Source: Cryptomeria japonica
Taxonomy: Eukaryota > Streptophyta > Pinopsida > Cupressales > Cupressaceae
Direction of reading: 5' to 3'
Length of the DNA stretch: 64,000 nucleotides
Assembly (NCBI RefSeq): GCF_030272615.1
Contig: NC_081410.1
Span: forward strand, 188,206,119-188,270,118
The translations under genes and the position numbers were made by a program. Under the pieces are notes generated by a model that did not search any database, had not been told where the DNA came from, and was given only the letters and a program-made list of their open reading frames with translations. This document shows, one piece after another, positions 35,391 to 45,280 of this stretch (positions are counted from its first letter, which is position 1; each line of letters begins with the position of its first letter).

Positions 35391-36106
35391 GATAATCTTT
35401 ACAAGGATGCAATGAAAACTAGTTCTCAATCGGGTGATCGTGAACTTGCAAAGGAATTGCTAGTGTATTTTGTGGAGCAGGTATATGATTGGTAAAACAT
35501 ATAGTTGGTTGTTCTCTCCCACAGGGTAAAGTATTTTGAATTTTCATTTTGGATTGGGGTATTGAAATGGGGCTTACTTTTGCATTTAGAACTACAGGGA
35601 AAGAAAGATTGCTTTGCTTCATGCTTGTTCATATGCTACGACTTGATCAGACCAGATGTGGCTTTGGAACTTTCCTGGATGAATAATATGATTGACTTTG
35701 TGTTTCCATACCTACTTCAGGTTCTTGATAAACTCTGATGATTCTATGAATATTTTAAGTTTCTCTTTAATAAACATTTTAAATCTTGTGCAGAATTAAA
35801 TAGCTAATATTCAAAAAATATATTTTTCAAAGTTCATTCAAGAATACACGACAAAAGTTGATGAGCTTGTTAAGGACAAGTTAGAAGTTGTCCAAGAAGA
35901 GAAATCCAAGGAGAAAGAAGAGAAAGATCTTGTTGCTCAACAGGTATGCATTTTGCTTAATTGAGCCTCAAGGAGCACTTGTTCTACTCTACTGACAGTT
36001 TTTGAAAATTCAAATAAATATGTTTCTATTTTGTTTATAGAATATGTATGCTCAGCTTCTTCCCCTTGCTTTGCTAGCACCTCCAATAGAATTTTTAAGA
36101 GCATAA
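35391..36106 (+). pseudogene. CHC: Clathrin heavy chain 3' exons, tandem unit 1 (best preserved)
   Basis: Four exons with good GT-AG sites: 35391-35480 (30 codons, [19 protein letters not shown]), 35598-35720 (41 codons, [20 protein letters not shown]), 35833-35943 (37 codons, [20 protein letters not shown]) and from 36041 ([15 protein letters not shown]). All internal exons are multiples of three with phase 0 ends and have no stop. The last exon leaves clathrin sequence after APP and terminates at TAA 36104-36106 in the minisatellite, so the Met/Gly/Pro-rich C-terminus is absent. Confidence 0.92.
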
Positions 36107-36306
36107 TTAAGGAAATTATAGAAAGTTAGCATGTTTAAGAGCATAATTAAGGAAATTATAGAAAAATAGCATCTTTAAGAGCATGGTTAATTTGAAAAAT
36201 AGCATTTTAAGAGCATAATTAAGGAAATTACAGAAAAAAGCATTTTTAAGAACATAATTAAGGAAATTATAGAAAAATACCATTTTTAAGGAAATTATAG
36301 AAAAAT
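36085..36306 (+). repeat. Minisatellite in CHC unit 1
   Basis: Same roughly 40-base unit as at 35140-35360, in the same position of the duplicated block. Confidence 0.9.
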
Positions 36307-36337
36307 TATGTGCTAACATGTTGCACTCTCTATAAAG

Positions 36338-37055
36338 GATAATCTTTACAAGGATGCAATGAAAACTAGTTCTCAATCGGGTGATCATGAACTTGCAGAG
36401 GAATTGCTGGTGTATTGTGTGGAACAGGTATACAATTGGTAAAACATATAGTTGGTTGTTCTCTCTCACAGGATAAAGTATATTTTGAATTTTCATTTTG
36501 GATTGGGGCATTGAAATGGGGCTTACTTTTGCATTTGGAACTGCAGGGCAAGAAAGAATGTTTTGCTTCATTCTTGTTCATATGCTATGACTTGATTAGA
36601 CTAGATGTGACTTTAGAACTTGCCTGGATGAATAATATGATTGACTTTGTGTTCCCATACATACTTCAGGTTCTTGATATACTCTGATGATTCTATGAAT
36701 ATTTTAAGTTTTTCTTTAATAAACATTTTAAATCTTGTGCAAAATTAAATAGCTAATATTCAAACAAAATATTTTTCAAAGTTCATTTGAGAATACATGA
36801 AAAAAGTTGATGAACTTGTTAAGGACAAGTTAGAGGTTGTCTAAGAAGAGAAATCCAAGGAGAAAGAAGAGAAAGATCTTGTTTCTCAACAGGTATGCAT
36901 TTTGCTTAATTGAACCTCAAGGAGCACTTGTTCTACTCTACTGACAGTTTTTAAAAATTCAAATAAATATGTACCTATTTTGTTTATTGAATATGTATGC
37001 TTAGCTTTTTCCCCTTGCTTTTCCAGCACCTCCAATAGCATTTTTAAGAGCATAA
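36338..37055 (+). pseudogene. CHC: Clathrin heavy chain 3' exons, tandem unit 2
   Basis: Exons 36338-36427 (30 codons, [16 protein letters not shown]), 36547-36669 (41 codons, [20 protein letters not shown]), 36782-36892 (37 codons, but with stops where Gln/Arg codons are expected: FI*EY and VV*EE) and about 36990. The last has a lost acceptor AG and a TAG soon after MYA. More decayed than unit 1. Confidence 0.92.
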
Positions 37056-37256
37056 TTAAGGAAATTATAGAAAAATAGCATTTTTAAGAGCATAATTAAG
37101 GAAATTATAGAAAAATGGCATTTTTAAGAGCATGGTTAATTTGAAAAATAGCATTTTAAAAGAATAATTAAGGAAATTATAGAAAAATAGCATTTTTAAT
37201 AGCATAGTTAAGGAAATTATAGGAAAATAGCATTTTTAAGGAAATTATAGAAAAAT
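37030..37256 (+). repeat. Minisatellite in CHC unit 2
   Basis: Same roughly 40-base unit; several copies with small changes. Confidence 0.9.
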
Positions 37257-37287
37257 TATGTGCTAACATGTTGCACTGTCTATAAAG

Positions 37288-37874
37288 GATAATCTTTACA
37301 AGGATGCAATGGAAACTAGTTCTCAATTGGATGATCGTGAACTTGTAGAGGAATTGTTGGTGTATTTTGTGGAATAGGTATACAGTTGGTAAAATTTATA
37401 GTTCGTTGTTCTCTCCCACAGGCTAAAGTATATTTTGAATTTTTATTTTGGATTGGGGCATTGAAATGGGGCGTACTTTTGCATTTGGAACTGTAGGGAA
37501 AGAAATAATGTTTTGCTTCATGCTTGTTCATATGCTATGACTTGATCAAACCAGATGTGGCTTTGGAACTTTCCTGGATGAATAATATGATTGACTTTGT
37601 CTTTCCATACCTACTTCAGGTTCTTGATAGACTCTGATGATTCTGTGAATATTTTAAGTTTCTCTTTAATAAACATTTTAAATCTTCTATGGAAATAAAT
37701 ATGTGCCTATTTTGTTTACAGAATATGTATGCTCAGCTTCTTCCCCTTGCTTTGTTAGCACCTCCAATGTCTAGCATGGGAGTGGGCATGGGAGGTTTCT
37801 TTCAGCTAGGTATGAGTGGAATGGGAATGCCTCCCATGCCATCTTATGGTATGCCACCTATGGGTGGCTATTGA
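37288..37874 (+). pseudogene. CHC: Clathrin heavy chain 3' exons, tandem unit 3 with true C-terminus
   Basis: Exon 37288-37377 ends in TAG instead of CAG. Exon 37497-37619 has a TAA for a Glu codon (GKK*CF). The FIQEY exon is deleted. The last exon, 37722-37874, is intact and carries the normal plant CHC C-terminus: [20 protein letters not shown] ... [18 protein letters not shown], then TGA. Only this unit retains the tail, so it marks the original 3' end of the gene. The minisatellite is absent here, which suggests that the repeat arose in a copy before the block was amplified. Confidence 0.93.
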
Positions 37875-38200
37875 TGGGATTGAAGAACTTAACGTGGGAC
37901 ACAATTCTTCAATCATACATGGTTTTTTGAGGCTGGTCTTCGAGTGGAAAGGTTATATTGTCAAATTGTTTTTATTGTCGTTTGGTTGGTTGATACAAAA
38001 TAATAAATCTTTAGTATTATTGTATTGGTCAATCAGTTCAAATCTTTCCATCCACTAAGCATCTAACGCCTGAACCATCACATGCTTAAATTGTCAAATT
38101 ATTTTTATTGTTGTTTGGTTGGTTGATACAGAATAATGAATCTTTAGTATAAACGTATTGGTCAATAAGTGCAAACCTTTCCATCCACCAAGCATCTGAC
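37875..38200 (+). repeat. CHC 3' UTR region with 133-bp tandem duplication
   Basis: ATTGTCAAATTGTTTTTATT at 37957 recurs at 38090 with small changes, followed in both by GTTTGGTTGGTTGATACA and TCCATCCAC. AATAAT/AATAAA words near 38000 could be polyadenylation signals. Confidence 0.75.
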
Positions 38201-38232
38201 GAGGATGTTGTATGTCCAGCAACATCCTCGTC
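38198..38232. repeat. Perfect 13-bp inverted repeat (hairpin)
   Basis: GACGAGGATGTTG (38198-38210), 9-base loop, CAACATCCTCGTC (38220-38232). Partial copies of the arm recur nearby (ACATCCTCATCGG at about 38287, GAGGATGTTGTATATCC at about 38356, AAGGATGTTGCATATCC at about 38620). Confidence 0.9.
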
Positions 38233-38329
38233 GGATAAGCAGTGAGGGGGCCGTTGGAATTCCGACGCTCAAACCGTCACACATACAACATCCTCATCGG
38301 TGCGGAAACCATGGTTGTCATTGGAAGTC

Positions 38330-38720
38330 CGATGGGCCCCCACAAAACATCCAATGAGGATGTTGTATATCCAACGACATTCTCGCCAGATGGGCGGTCA
38401 TGTTCACCATCCAAACATTACCTGGAAGTCATTGGAATTCCAACGTGTTATCAAGTTTTACCGATGGCTAAGTAGTGAGGGGGTTGCCGGAATTTCGATG
38501 CCCACCAAATTCATTTTGATGCCCAAACCATCGCACATACATCATCCTTGTCAGTGCAGATGCCCTGGTTGTCATTGGATGTCGTTGAAAGTCTAACGGA
38601 CCCCCACAAAACATTTGACAAGGATGTTGCATATCCGATGGAATTCTCGCCAGATGGGCGGTCATGTTCACCGTCGGAACATTACCTTGAAGTCGTTGGA
38701 ATTCCGATATCTAAGCGTAG
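38330..38720 (+). repeat. 264-bp spaced duplication downstream of CHC
   Basis: CCCCACAAAACAT...CGCCAGATGGGCGGTCATG...TTGGAATTCC occurs around 38340-38450 and again around 38602-38710; the CGCCAGATGGGCGGTC word starts at 38384 and 38648. No coding content recognised. Confidence 0.8.
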
Positions 38721-39598
38721 TCATGGTCATCATCAGAAGAGTCTTCAATGACATTGGAATTTCGACGGTCTAGAGCACTATCAGAATGTTTGACTACAAG
38801 TTTTCGACAACATTGCTCATCAGCAGTCTAACGAATTGTAATCAGGATTCTGACGAACTGCCATTGGAATTGAGCCCCAAATGTACTAGTGTTCTTCAGT
38901 TGTTGCAAGGGAAGACTTTGACCCTCCTTTTCATTCTCTACATGATCATTCTTTTGAGGTTGACATGATTGTGGACACTTATGTACAACACTTGGAGGAG
39001 GTCTTTTTATCCTTGGAAACACTTGAGTCTTTGGATCATGTTCTACATTCATCTTTAATAGATCTTGGATTGTCCTTTTTTAGGAGTGTAGAATGGTACA
39101 CCTGATTTGGAGGGGGGAAACTTTCACCATTGACATGGGGACACTTGAGCAATTTTCAAAGACTCCATACATCTTGAGTTTTTTTCCTACATCTTCCTTT
39201 CATGATTGGGGAGACTTCATGGATACACCTTTGGTTTTGTTTCTTCCTAAGGGGAGGAACATTGTTCGATGAATGTGGAGCATCTTCTTCATTCAATTTT
39301 GAGATTCTAACATCAGTGCAGATTCTTCATTGAGGGTTGGCTACTTGGTCTCTCTTCTTCTCTCTTATGGGGGAGACTTTTTCCTCACATGGGATTTTTT
39401 CCTTCTTCTTTGAGATTTCTTATATATTTTCTTCTCTCTTTTGGTGGGGAGTTTTTTCCCATTGGGGTTTTCTCTCTTTCTCCATTTGTGAGAGATTGCA
39501 TTGCATTTGTACATGGGCACGTAACATGGCCTAGTAGTCGGGACCCATCTTGCATTGTTAACTTAAGTCTACATTCTCCTAAGTTGCACTTAAGGGGG
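38721..39598. other. No recognisable gene; repeat-like sequence
   Basis: Short uninformative frames only. The last part leads into a purine tract (AAGGGGG, 39592-39598) directly before a probable LTR start. Confidence 0.4.
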
Positions 39599-39805
39599 TG
39601 TTGCTATAAATTATGTCTCATAATTACACTTTACTTCAGTTGACTTAGGGTAATGCATTTCATATTAGTTTGGATATGAGACACTTAGGAAAGTTGCTTG
39701 CAGGAGAAATTCCACCTTTTGTGGTCTTATCTTGTTGTTATATTCTGCCTTCGGTGGGTGATCCACCTCTTGTGGAATGTTTTATTATTTCTCCTACCTA
39801 CACTC
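39599..39805 (+). repeat. Probable LTR, first part (split by A3)
   Basis: TGTTGCTATAAATTATGTC begins right after the purine tract AAGGGGG, the arrangement of a 3' LTR. The segment is interrupted at 39806 by A3 and continues at 45056 after the CACTC duplication. Its end was not identified with confidence (perhaps near 45280). Confidence 0.5.
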
Positions 39806-40591
39806 TGTTAGGATTTCCAAAGATACTGAGAGGGGGGGTGAATCAGTATCTAACTGGTTAATGTAATTTCTTAGCTTATTGAATGAAAATCATTCCAAAA
39901 CAGTGTACTGGTAAAATAAAATTAATGCAGTAAATAAGAACAACAACCACAACACGAAAGACACATCATAACACAGTATTTTTAATGAGGAAACCCAGTG
40001 TGAGAAAAACCTTGGTGGGATTTGTGACCCATAATATTCTCTTACTAGCCAATAAGAGAATATTACTATTACAATAGGGGCCTACACATGCAGGAAGGCC
40101 AAGTGTCTAGAGCTCACTGCTCAGTTACAAAAGAAGTCTCATTGACTTACAAAAAATGGATTATACAAATCCAATGTCATATAGTACTTCAGATCGGCAT
40201 CTACTATGTTAGTTTCAATACCGGTTTAAGCTCTATAATAATCATAAACCCTTATCCAAAATCTACCTTGCAATCCGCACATTAGGTCTACAATAATCTA
40301 ATCCTATCCACTTCCTAAATGATCTACAAGATATCATACTTATATGAGTCTTATTACAATCCACCATGTAGGATTACAAAAGAATTTTACAATCAAATAC
40401 AAAATACAATTAAACAAAATTCATGTCAGCCATGGTGTCGGTAATCTTTCTTTTCGGTGCCGATGAACTGTATGTCGATGTAGAGTCTGTTGGTGCCGAT
40501 GCCTGCCAGTATCATATGATTGTAAGGTTTCCATCAATGACAATAACTTCAATCACCTACAATTTCTCATTGGAGGGTGCAATTTCCAACA
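39806..40591 (-). repeat. 3' LTR of A3
   Basis: Minus strand TGTTGGAAATTGCACCC ... ATCCTAACA. It contains GAGAGGGGGGGTGAATCAGT near its end. Confidence 0.93.
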
Positions 40592-40606
40592 ATCTCCCCC
40601 TTTGGC
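40592..40606 (-). other. Polypurine tract of A3
   Basis: Minus strand GCCAAAGGGGGAGAT directly before the 3' LTR; identical core to A2. Confidence 0.85.
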
Positions 40607-40899
40607 ATTGATGGCAACACTCATGAGAAAAATCCAAAATTGTATATGATAAAAAATGTTGTCCAAAAAGAATCTGCCAAAATATCTTACCAAAACTATG
40701 TTATCAAAAATGTATGCTCCCCCTGAGCTGATGATGTATTTCTTCTAATCATTTTTCTCATCTCCACTACTCCCCCTTTGACATCAATGACAAAGGTTGT
40801 CATTCACTATCAGTGGGTTGTGGTTCCTGCCAAGATCCTTATAACCGATGGGTTACAATCTGATAGATGTTTGCCAATGCAAAATTTAGACTGTCGTTG

Positions 40900-43785
40900 A
40901 ACTTCTCATTGTCCTTTAGTGCCACTTTTGTTCTCTAAATTGTACCAGTGAGGTGATGCATTTTCTCTTCCGATGTCTTCTCTCCCTGAATGAGTGCCTC
41001 TAAGATCTCTTTCCTCAAAGAGATGAGGCTATCCAGTTTAGGGCCTAGTTTGCATTTTAAATCCTTTGCCTTAAACTTTATCTTTTCTTTTTCTTTTTCT
41101 AACTTTTCAATTTTCTCCTCAAGAACTGCAATATTCTTTTCAACTTCCTAAAATGAATCTGATGTTCCTATTAAGTTGTCAACAATATTGTTGATTTCTT
41201 TTTGTCCTTTGCTGATCTTTGAATCTATGTCCTCTATCAAAATATTAGTTTTGCAGGTATCTTTGTACAGTTTCTTGAAATCCAAAATTGTTTCTCCTAA
41301 TGCCGGTAATAAGGTTTCCATTTGTTCCTTATTATTCTTCACTGTTTCCTCAAAGAATTTTTCTTTCTCCTTATTCCTTTTTTCTTTGAATGTATCTTCA
41401 TTTATCTAGTCCAGTGTTATTAGGTTACCGGTTATATACTTAGACAATGTGTCTAATTGGCTCAAAGAATCTATATTATCTATGTTGCACTTTGGAGCTA
41501 TCTTTATCAAATCCAAGAGTACCTCTATTACATTTGTTGGCCTGAATTCAGTCATTGATGTGCCGGATGACTGTCTAACTATTCTCACAATCTGTAGTCT
41601 GCCGGTTGTAGTGATAGCTTTGATTTCCTCTTTTTTCTGGAGGATCTGTTTGAGTTTGCATTTCCACTACCAAAGGCTTGGGCTTTTCAGATGTTGTCGG
41701 TGGCACTGTCTCTACATGAACCTGTACCTCAACCTTTTTTTGTTCTTGTTTCTCAACCTATGCCTCAGTGGGTTTCACTGTGCTTACTACTACCGGTTTC
41801 TCTGATGAATTCTCAGTATTCACTGTCGATTTCTTAGTATGCACCTCTATACTATCCACTGCCGATATCTCAACTAGTTTCATTGTGTTGTCAACAGGTT
41901 GCTCTAGCTCAGTGGGTTTAGCAATGTTTGTATCAGTCACTATTCCAATAGACAAGGGATCAACTAATTGTTCAGTTTTTATCTCAACCCCAATTTCAAC
42001 ATTTTCAACTGTTTGCTCTAAATGTGTTTCAACTGCAATATTTTCAGCCGATGGCTCTGTTGCCACATCGCTTTTGACAGTTGTTTCCTTATCCACCACA
42101 ATATTTACCACTTGTGTATCAATATTCATTGTGTATAACACCTCAGAATCAGGATTAGTATCCTCATATGGAGTCTCCATACTCTCTGTTGTCGATTGTG
42201 TGTCAACAATGTGTATCGGTGGAGTATCAGAAGGAGGTGGGGGCAGGTTATTAGTTATCTTTAAGCTTGGAGGTCCACCTACTTTACCTTTCCCCTTATC
42301 CGTGTCCTTTTGGTAGACTCTTATGGTCTTAGGTCTTTTAAGTTCTTCTTGTTTCTCCTTCTCCACAAAGATTATATCCCACTGATCAGCAGTCTCTTCT
42401 GATATTTCATTCACTCTACCTACCATTAGTGCTACATGTCGGTGACTAGTTAAAAATACTGTCCGGTTGGCCTCACTGATTAATTCATCTATCTCTTTTG
42501 TGGAGTTCACTGGGTGAATTGCAAGTAGTTTTTCCATTTTTATCTTTTTGTCTAATTCCACAATATCTACCCTTCTAGCTTCTAACCTTCTATATAAGTC
42601 ATTGGGTATGTCATCTACAATCTCTATCAAAACTTTCTTATGAATATCTAGGTGTAAGATGATACTATTTTCTATGATTTCTTTCTCCTCATTTGTAAAG
42701 GTATCATATAATTTTCTTACATTTGATAAGTTTTCATCATTTGTTATTTCATTCAATAGGTTGTCAAGAGGAGGAATAACCTGTTTTTGCTTTTCCTTTC
42801 TAGGTGTCATCTTTTTAGCCGGAGGCCTCACTGCCTGTTATTTCTTTCTTGCCTTCTTTGGTGTAGGAGAGGGTGTCGGTGAGGGTTTTCTTTTCCTTTC
42901 TACCCTTTTGAATACCATCGATATCTCACTATCACAAGAAGTTGCAACCGGTGAAAGATGTGTTTCCGATTGAAGTTCTTCTAGTTCAATTTCTTTAATA
43001 CCAGTTTTCTTTAATACATCTTCTTTTATTGCTTTTGCCTGTCTTGTGCCTTTCCTCACTATTTGTTCAGTTTTCTTAACTCTTTTATGAGATTGAATGC
43101 CACTTTCAATTGTTTCAGCATTGCCAAATACTTTTTCTGTTGGTTCTTTAGGGGCTTCTAAGAGGGCTTTTGCATAAGTTTCAATTATGTTGTCATCTGT
43201 CTCATATCCCATCTCGGTGACCCAAATAGTTCTAGGGACAACTGCCTCCATCCAGATTTCATCTTTCTTAATTACAAAGAATATCTCTTTTTGATATTTA
43301 TCAACAATTGCTTGAGATAGCCTTATTCTTGTCTTCATGTTCTAGCCTTCAGTGCTTGAAAATGTTCATTTATATTTTTCTCTTTGTCTTCTCCCATGTT
43401 GTTTAATATGTCCAACAGTTGCTTTCCTACCGGTATATCAAAACCAAAGTCTTTCCTACCAATACCAGGTACTTCCTTGGTAATTTATAGCATTAAACAT
43501 ACAAGAAAGTTACCAAATTTGAAAGTTCCCTTCTTATCACCTTTGATTTTCTTCAGGTTGTCTATCAATTCATCTGTAAGCCATTCACACACATCTATTC
43601 TTGCATTGTCATTCATCATGTCATATGCACTTTTAATACATAAGTTGGATACTGAGTTTAATCTATTTGCATGTGTAGCCTTATAACCAAGAATCATACT
43701 GACAAATCTAACATTGATGTCCTTCACATCATTGACTCTTAGGGATCTTTTGTCAAATGTTGCGTCGGTTAAGGTCATCATGGTG
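40900..43785 (-). pseudogene. ORF2 of A3 (unknown protein), broken
   Basis: Follows the ORF1 fragment in frame at about 43785. Segments: TDATFDKRSLRVNDVKD to FKFGNFLVCLML (stop at 43485-43487); after a frameshift, 43338-42838 (IVDKYQKEIFFVIKKDEIW, IWVTEMGYETDDNIIETYAK, then the basic KRKPSPTPSPTPKKARKK); one stop, then in the same frame 42831-41758 (helical block with HLDIHKKVLIEIVDD, then a Thr/Glu/Val-rich low-complexity stretch). A frameshift leads to 41588-40900, a coiled-coil C-terminus (EKIEKLEKEKEKIKFKAKDL). It matches ORF2 of A2 block by block. About 950 codons in total. No known domain recognised; helical architecture and low complexity suggest a structural protein. Confidence 0.7.
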
Positions 43786-44195
43786 TCATTTTGTATATGC
43801 ATCAAATTTGTCTTCAATATATCATTTTCATGACTGAGTCTTGTGTTTTCATTTCCAACATCATTTAGTTTTCTGACCAAGTCATCTTCATTTTTCTTTC
43901 TATCTTCAATGTCTTTACAAAATCTCATAGTCATATCTTGCATCTCATTCTTCATTGTACTGTTTTCTTATCTCAGTTTGTTTACCAGATCATTAAGAGT
44001 TTCCTTTTCATCATCATCATTCTGCATCTTTTCACAAAGTTCTCTTCTCTTATTCATTGCAATAGTGAGATTTTCTTGAAGTCCTTGAATGATATCCTGT
44101 GGAGCCTTCAGATCATCTTCAAATTTGATATTCTTCACCTTTTCTGCATCATAGTTTGAAAGAGTTGTTTCCAATTGCTTTCTTAAGTTTTCCAT
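43786..44195 (-). pseudogene. ORF1 N-terminus of A3 (coiled coil), fused in frame to ORF2
   Basis: Starts MENLRKQLETTLSNYDAEKV at 44195, with a stop at 43968-43970. It continues in the same frame through NDILKTNLMHIQND and then directly into ORF2 (TLTDATFDKRSL). Compared with A1, about 1.5 kb is missing: the end of the coiled coil, all zinc knuckles, the ORF1 stop and the ORF2 start. The junction falls at GTCATT, a six-base word present at both corresponding places in A1 (near 511 and 2036). Confidence 0.8.
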
Positions 44196-44252
44196 CTCTA
44201 CCAGTGTCAAAATCTTCCTCAAGTTGTTAGACTTTTGAAAATAGAGGACCAA

Positions 44253-44264
44253 GCTTTGATACCA
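44253..44264 (-). other. Primer binding site of A3 (initiator-Met tRNA type)
   Basis: Minus strand TGGTATCAAAGC, two bases from the LTR end. Same one-base difference from the plant iMet PBS as in A1. Confidence 0.88.
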
Positions 44265-44266
44265 AT

Positions 44267-45050
44267 TGTTAGGATTCCCAAAGATACTAAGAGGGGGGAG
44301 TGAATCAGTATCTAACCGGTTAATGTAATTTCTTAGCTTATTGAATGAAAAGCATTCCAAAATAGTGTACCAGTAAACTAAAATTAATGCAGTAAATAAG
44401 AACAACAACCACAACGTGAAAGACACACCATAACACAGTATTTTTAATGAGGAAACCCGGTGTGGGAAAAACCTCAGTGGGATTTGTGACCCACAATTTT
44501 CGCTTACTGGCCAATAAGAGAATATTACTGTAACAATAGGGGCCTACACATGTAGGAAGGCCAAGTGCCTAGAGCTCACTGCTCAGTTACAAAAGAAGTC
44601 TCACTGACTTACAAAAAATGGATTATACAAATCCAATGTCATGTACTGCTTCAGATCAGCATCTGCTATGCCAGGTTAAGTATCGGTTTAAGCTTTGCAA
44701 TAATCATAAACCCTTATCCAAAATCTACCTTACAATTCACACACTAGGTCTGCAATAATCTAATCCTATCCACTTCCTAAATGATCTACAAGATCTCATA
44801 CTTATATGAGTCTTATTACAATCTGCCATGTCATCTTACAAAAAGATTTTACAGTTAAATACAAAATACAATTAAACAAAATTCCTGTCGGCCATAGTGC
44901 CGGTAATCTTTCTTTTTGGTGTCGGTGAACTGTATGCCAGTGTGGAGTCTGCCAGTGTCGGTGCTTGTCGGTATCATATGATTGTAAGGTTGCCATCAAT
45001 GACAATACCTTCAATCACCTACAATTTCTCATTGGAGTGTGCATTTGCCA
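44267..45050 (-). repeat. 5' LTR of A3
   Basis: Minus strand TGGCAAATGCACACTCC ... ATCCTAACA. Pairs with 39806-40591; bounded outside by CACTC. Confidence 0.93.
44801..44806 (-). promoter_or_regulatory. Possible TATA element in A3 5' LTR
   Basis: Minus strand CTCATATAAGTATGAG contains TATAAG within an imperfect palindrome, in the upstream part of the LTR. Confidence 0.3.
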
Positions 45051-45055
45051 CACTC

Positions 45056-45280
45056 ACCTATCCTTGTTTCTCATTCAGCCACATGTCATGATCGCATGCT
45101 CACATATCGATATGGGCTTTCCTTTATAGGTAAGCTCATCTTCATTGTATTGTTTAGATCTAGTTGATCATATTGTATATCTTGATGATCATATAGTTTG
45201 TTCTTATTAATATTTTGTCTCTCTTCTTTGTGCTATTCATTGAGGTCTTGATCTTGGTTATTTTTGACAAATTCTTACAG
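45056..45280 (+). repeat. Probable LTR, second part (after A3)
   Basis: Sequence that would be continuous with 39599-39805 once A3 and one CACTC are removed. The right end near 45280 (ATTCTTACA) is only a guess. Confidence 0.35.

Larger units (their letters stand above)
39806..45050 (-). mobile_element. Complete copia-like element A3 without visible pol
   Basis: 5245 bp, flanked by CACTC at 39801-39805 and 45051-45055. Minus-strand order: 5' LTR (45050-44267), AT spacer, PBS, ORF1/ORF2 fusion, ORF2, purine tract, 3' LTR. The two LTRs are about 784 bp each and clearly diverged, so this copy is older than G1. The 5' LTR end probably lost three bases (CCAACA to CCA). No pol domains are present between the LTRs. 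Confidence 0.93.

Noticed and set aside
35140-37256. Regularly spaced repeats resembling a CRISPR array
   Set aside because: The units are contiguous minisatellites within a eukaryotic gene copy; there are no unique spacers or cas genes.
41768-42316. Ser/Thr/Val-rich plus-strand frame of 182 codons
   Set aside because: Opposite-strand shadow of the low-complexity part of A3 ORF2.
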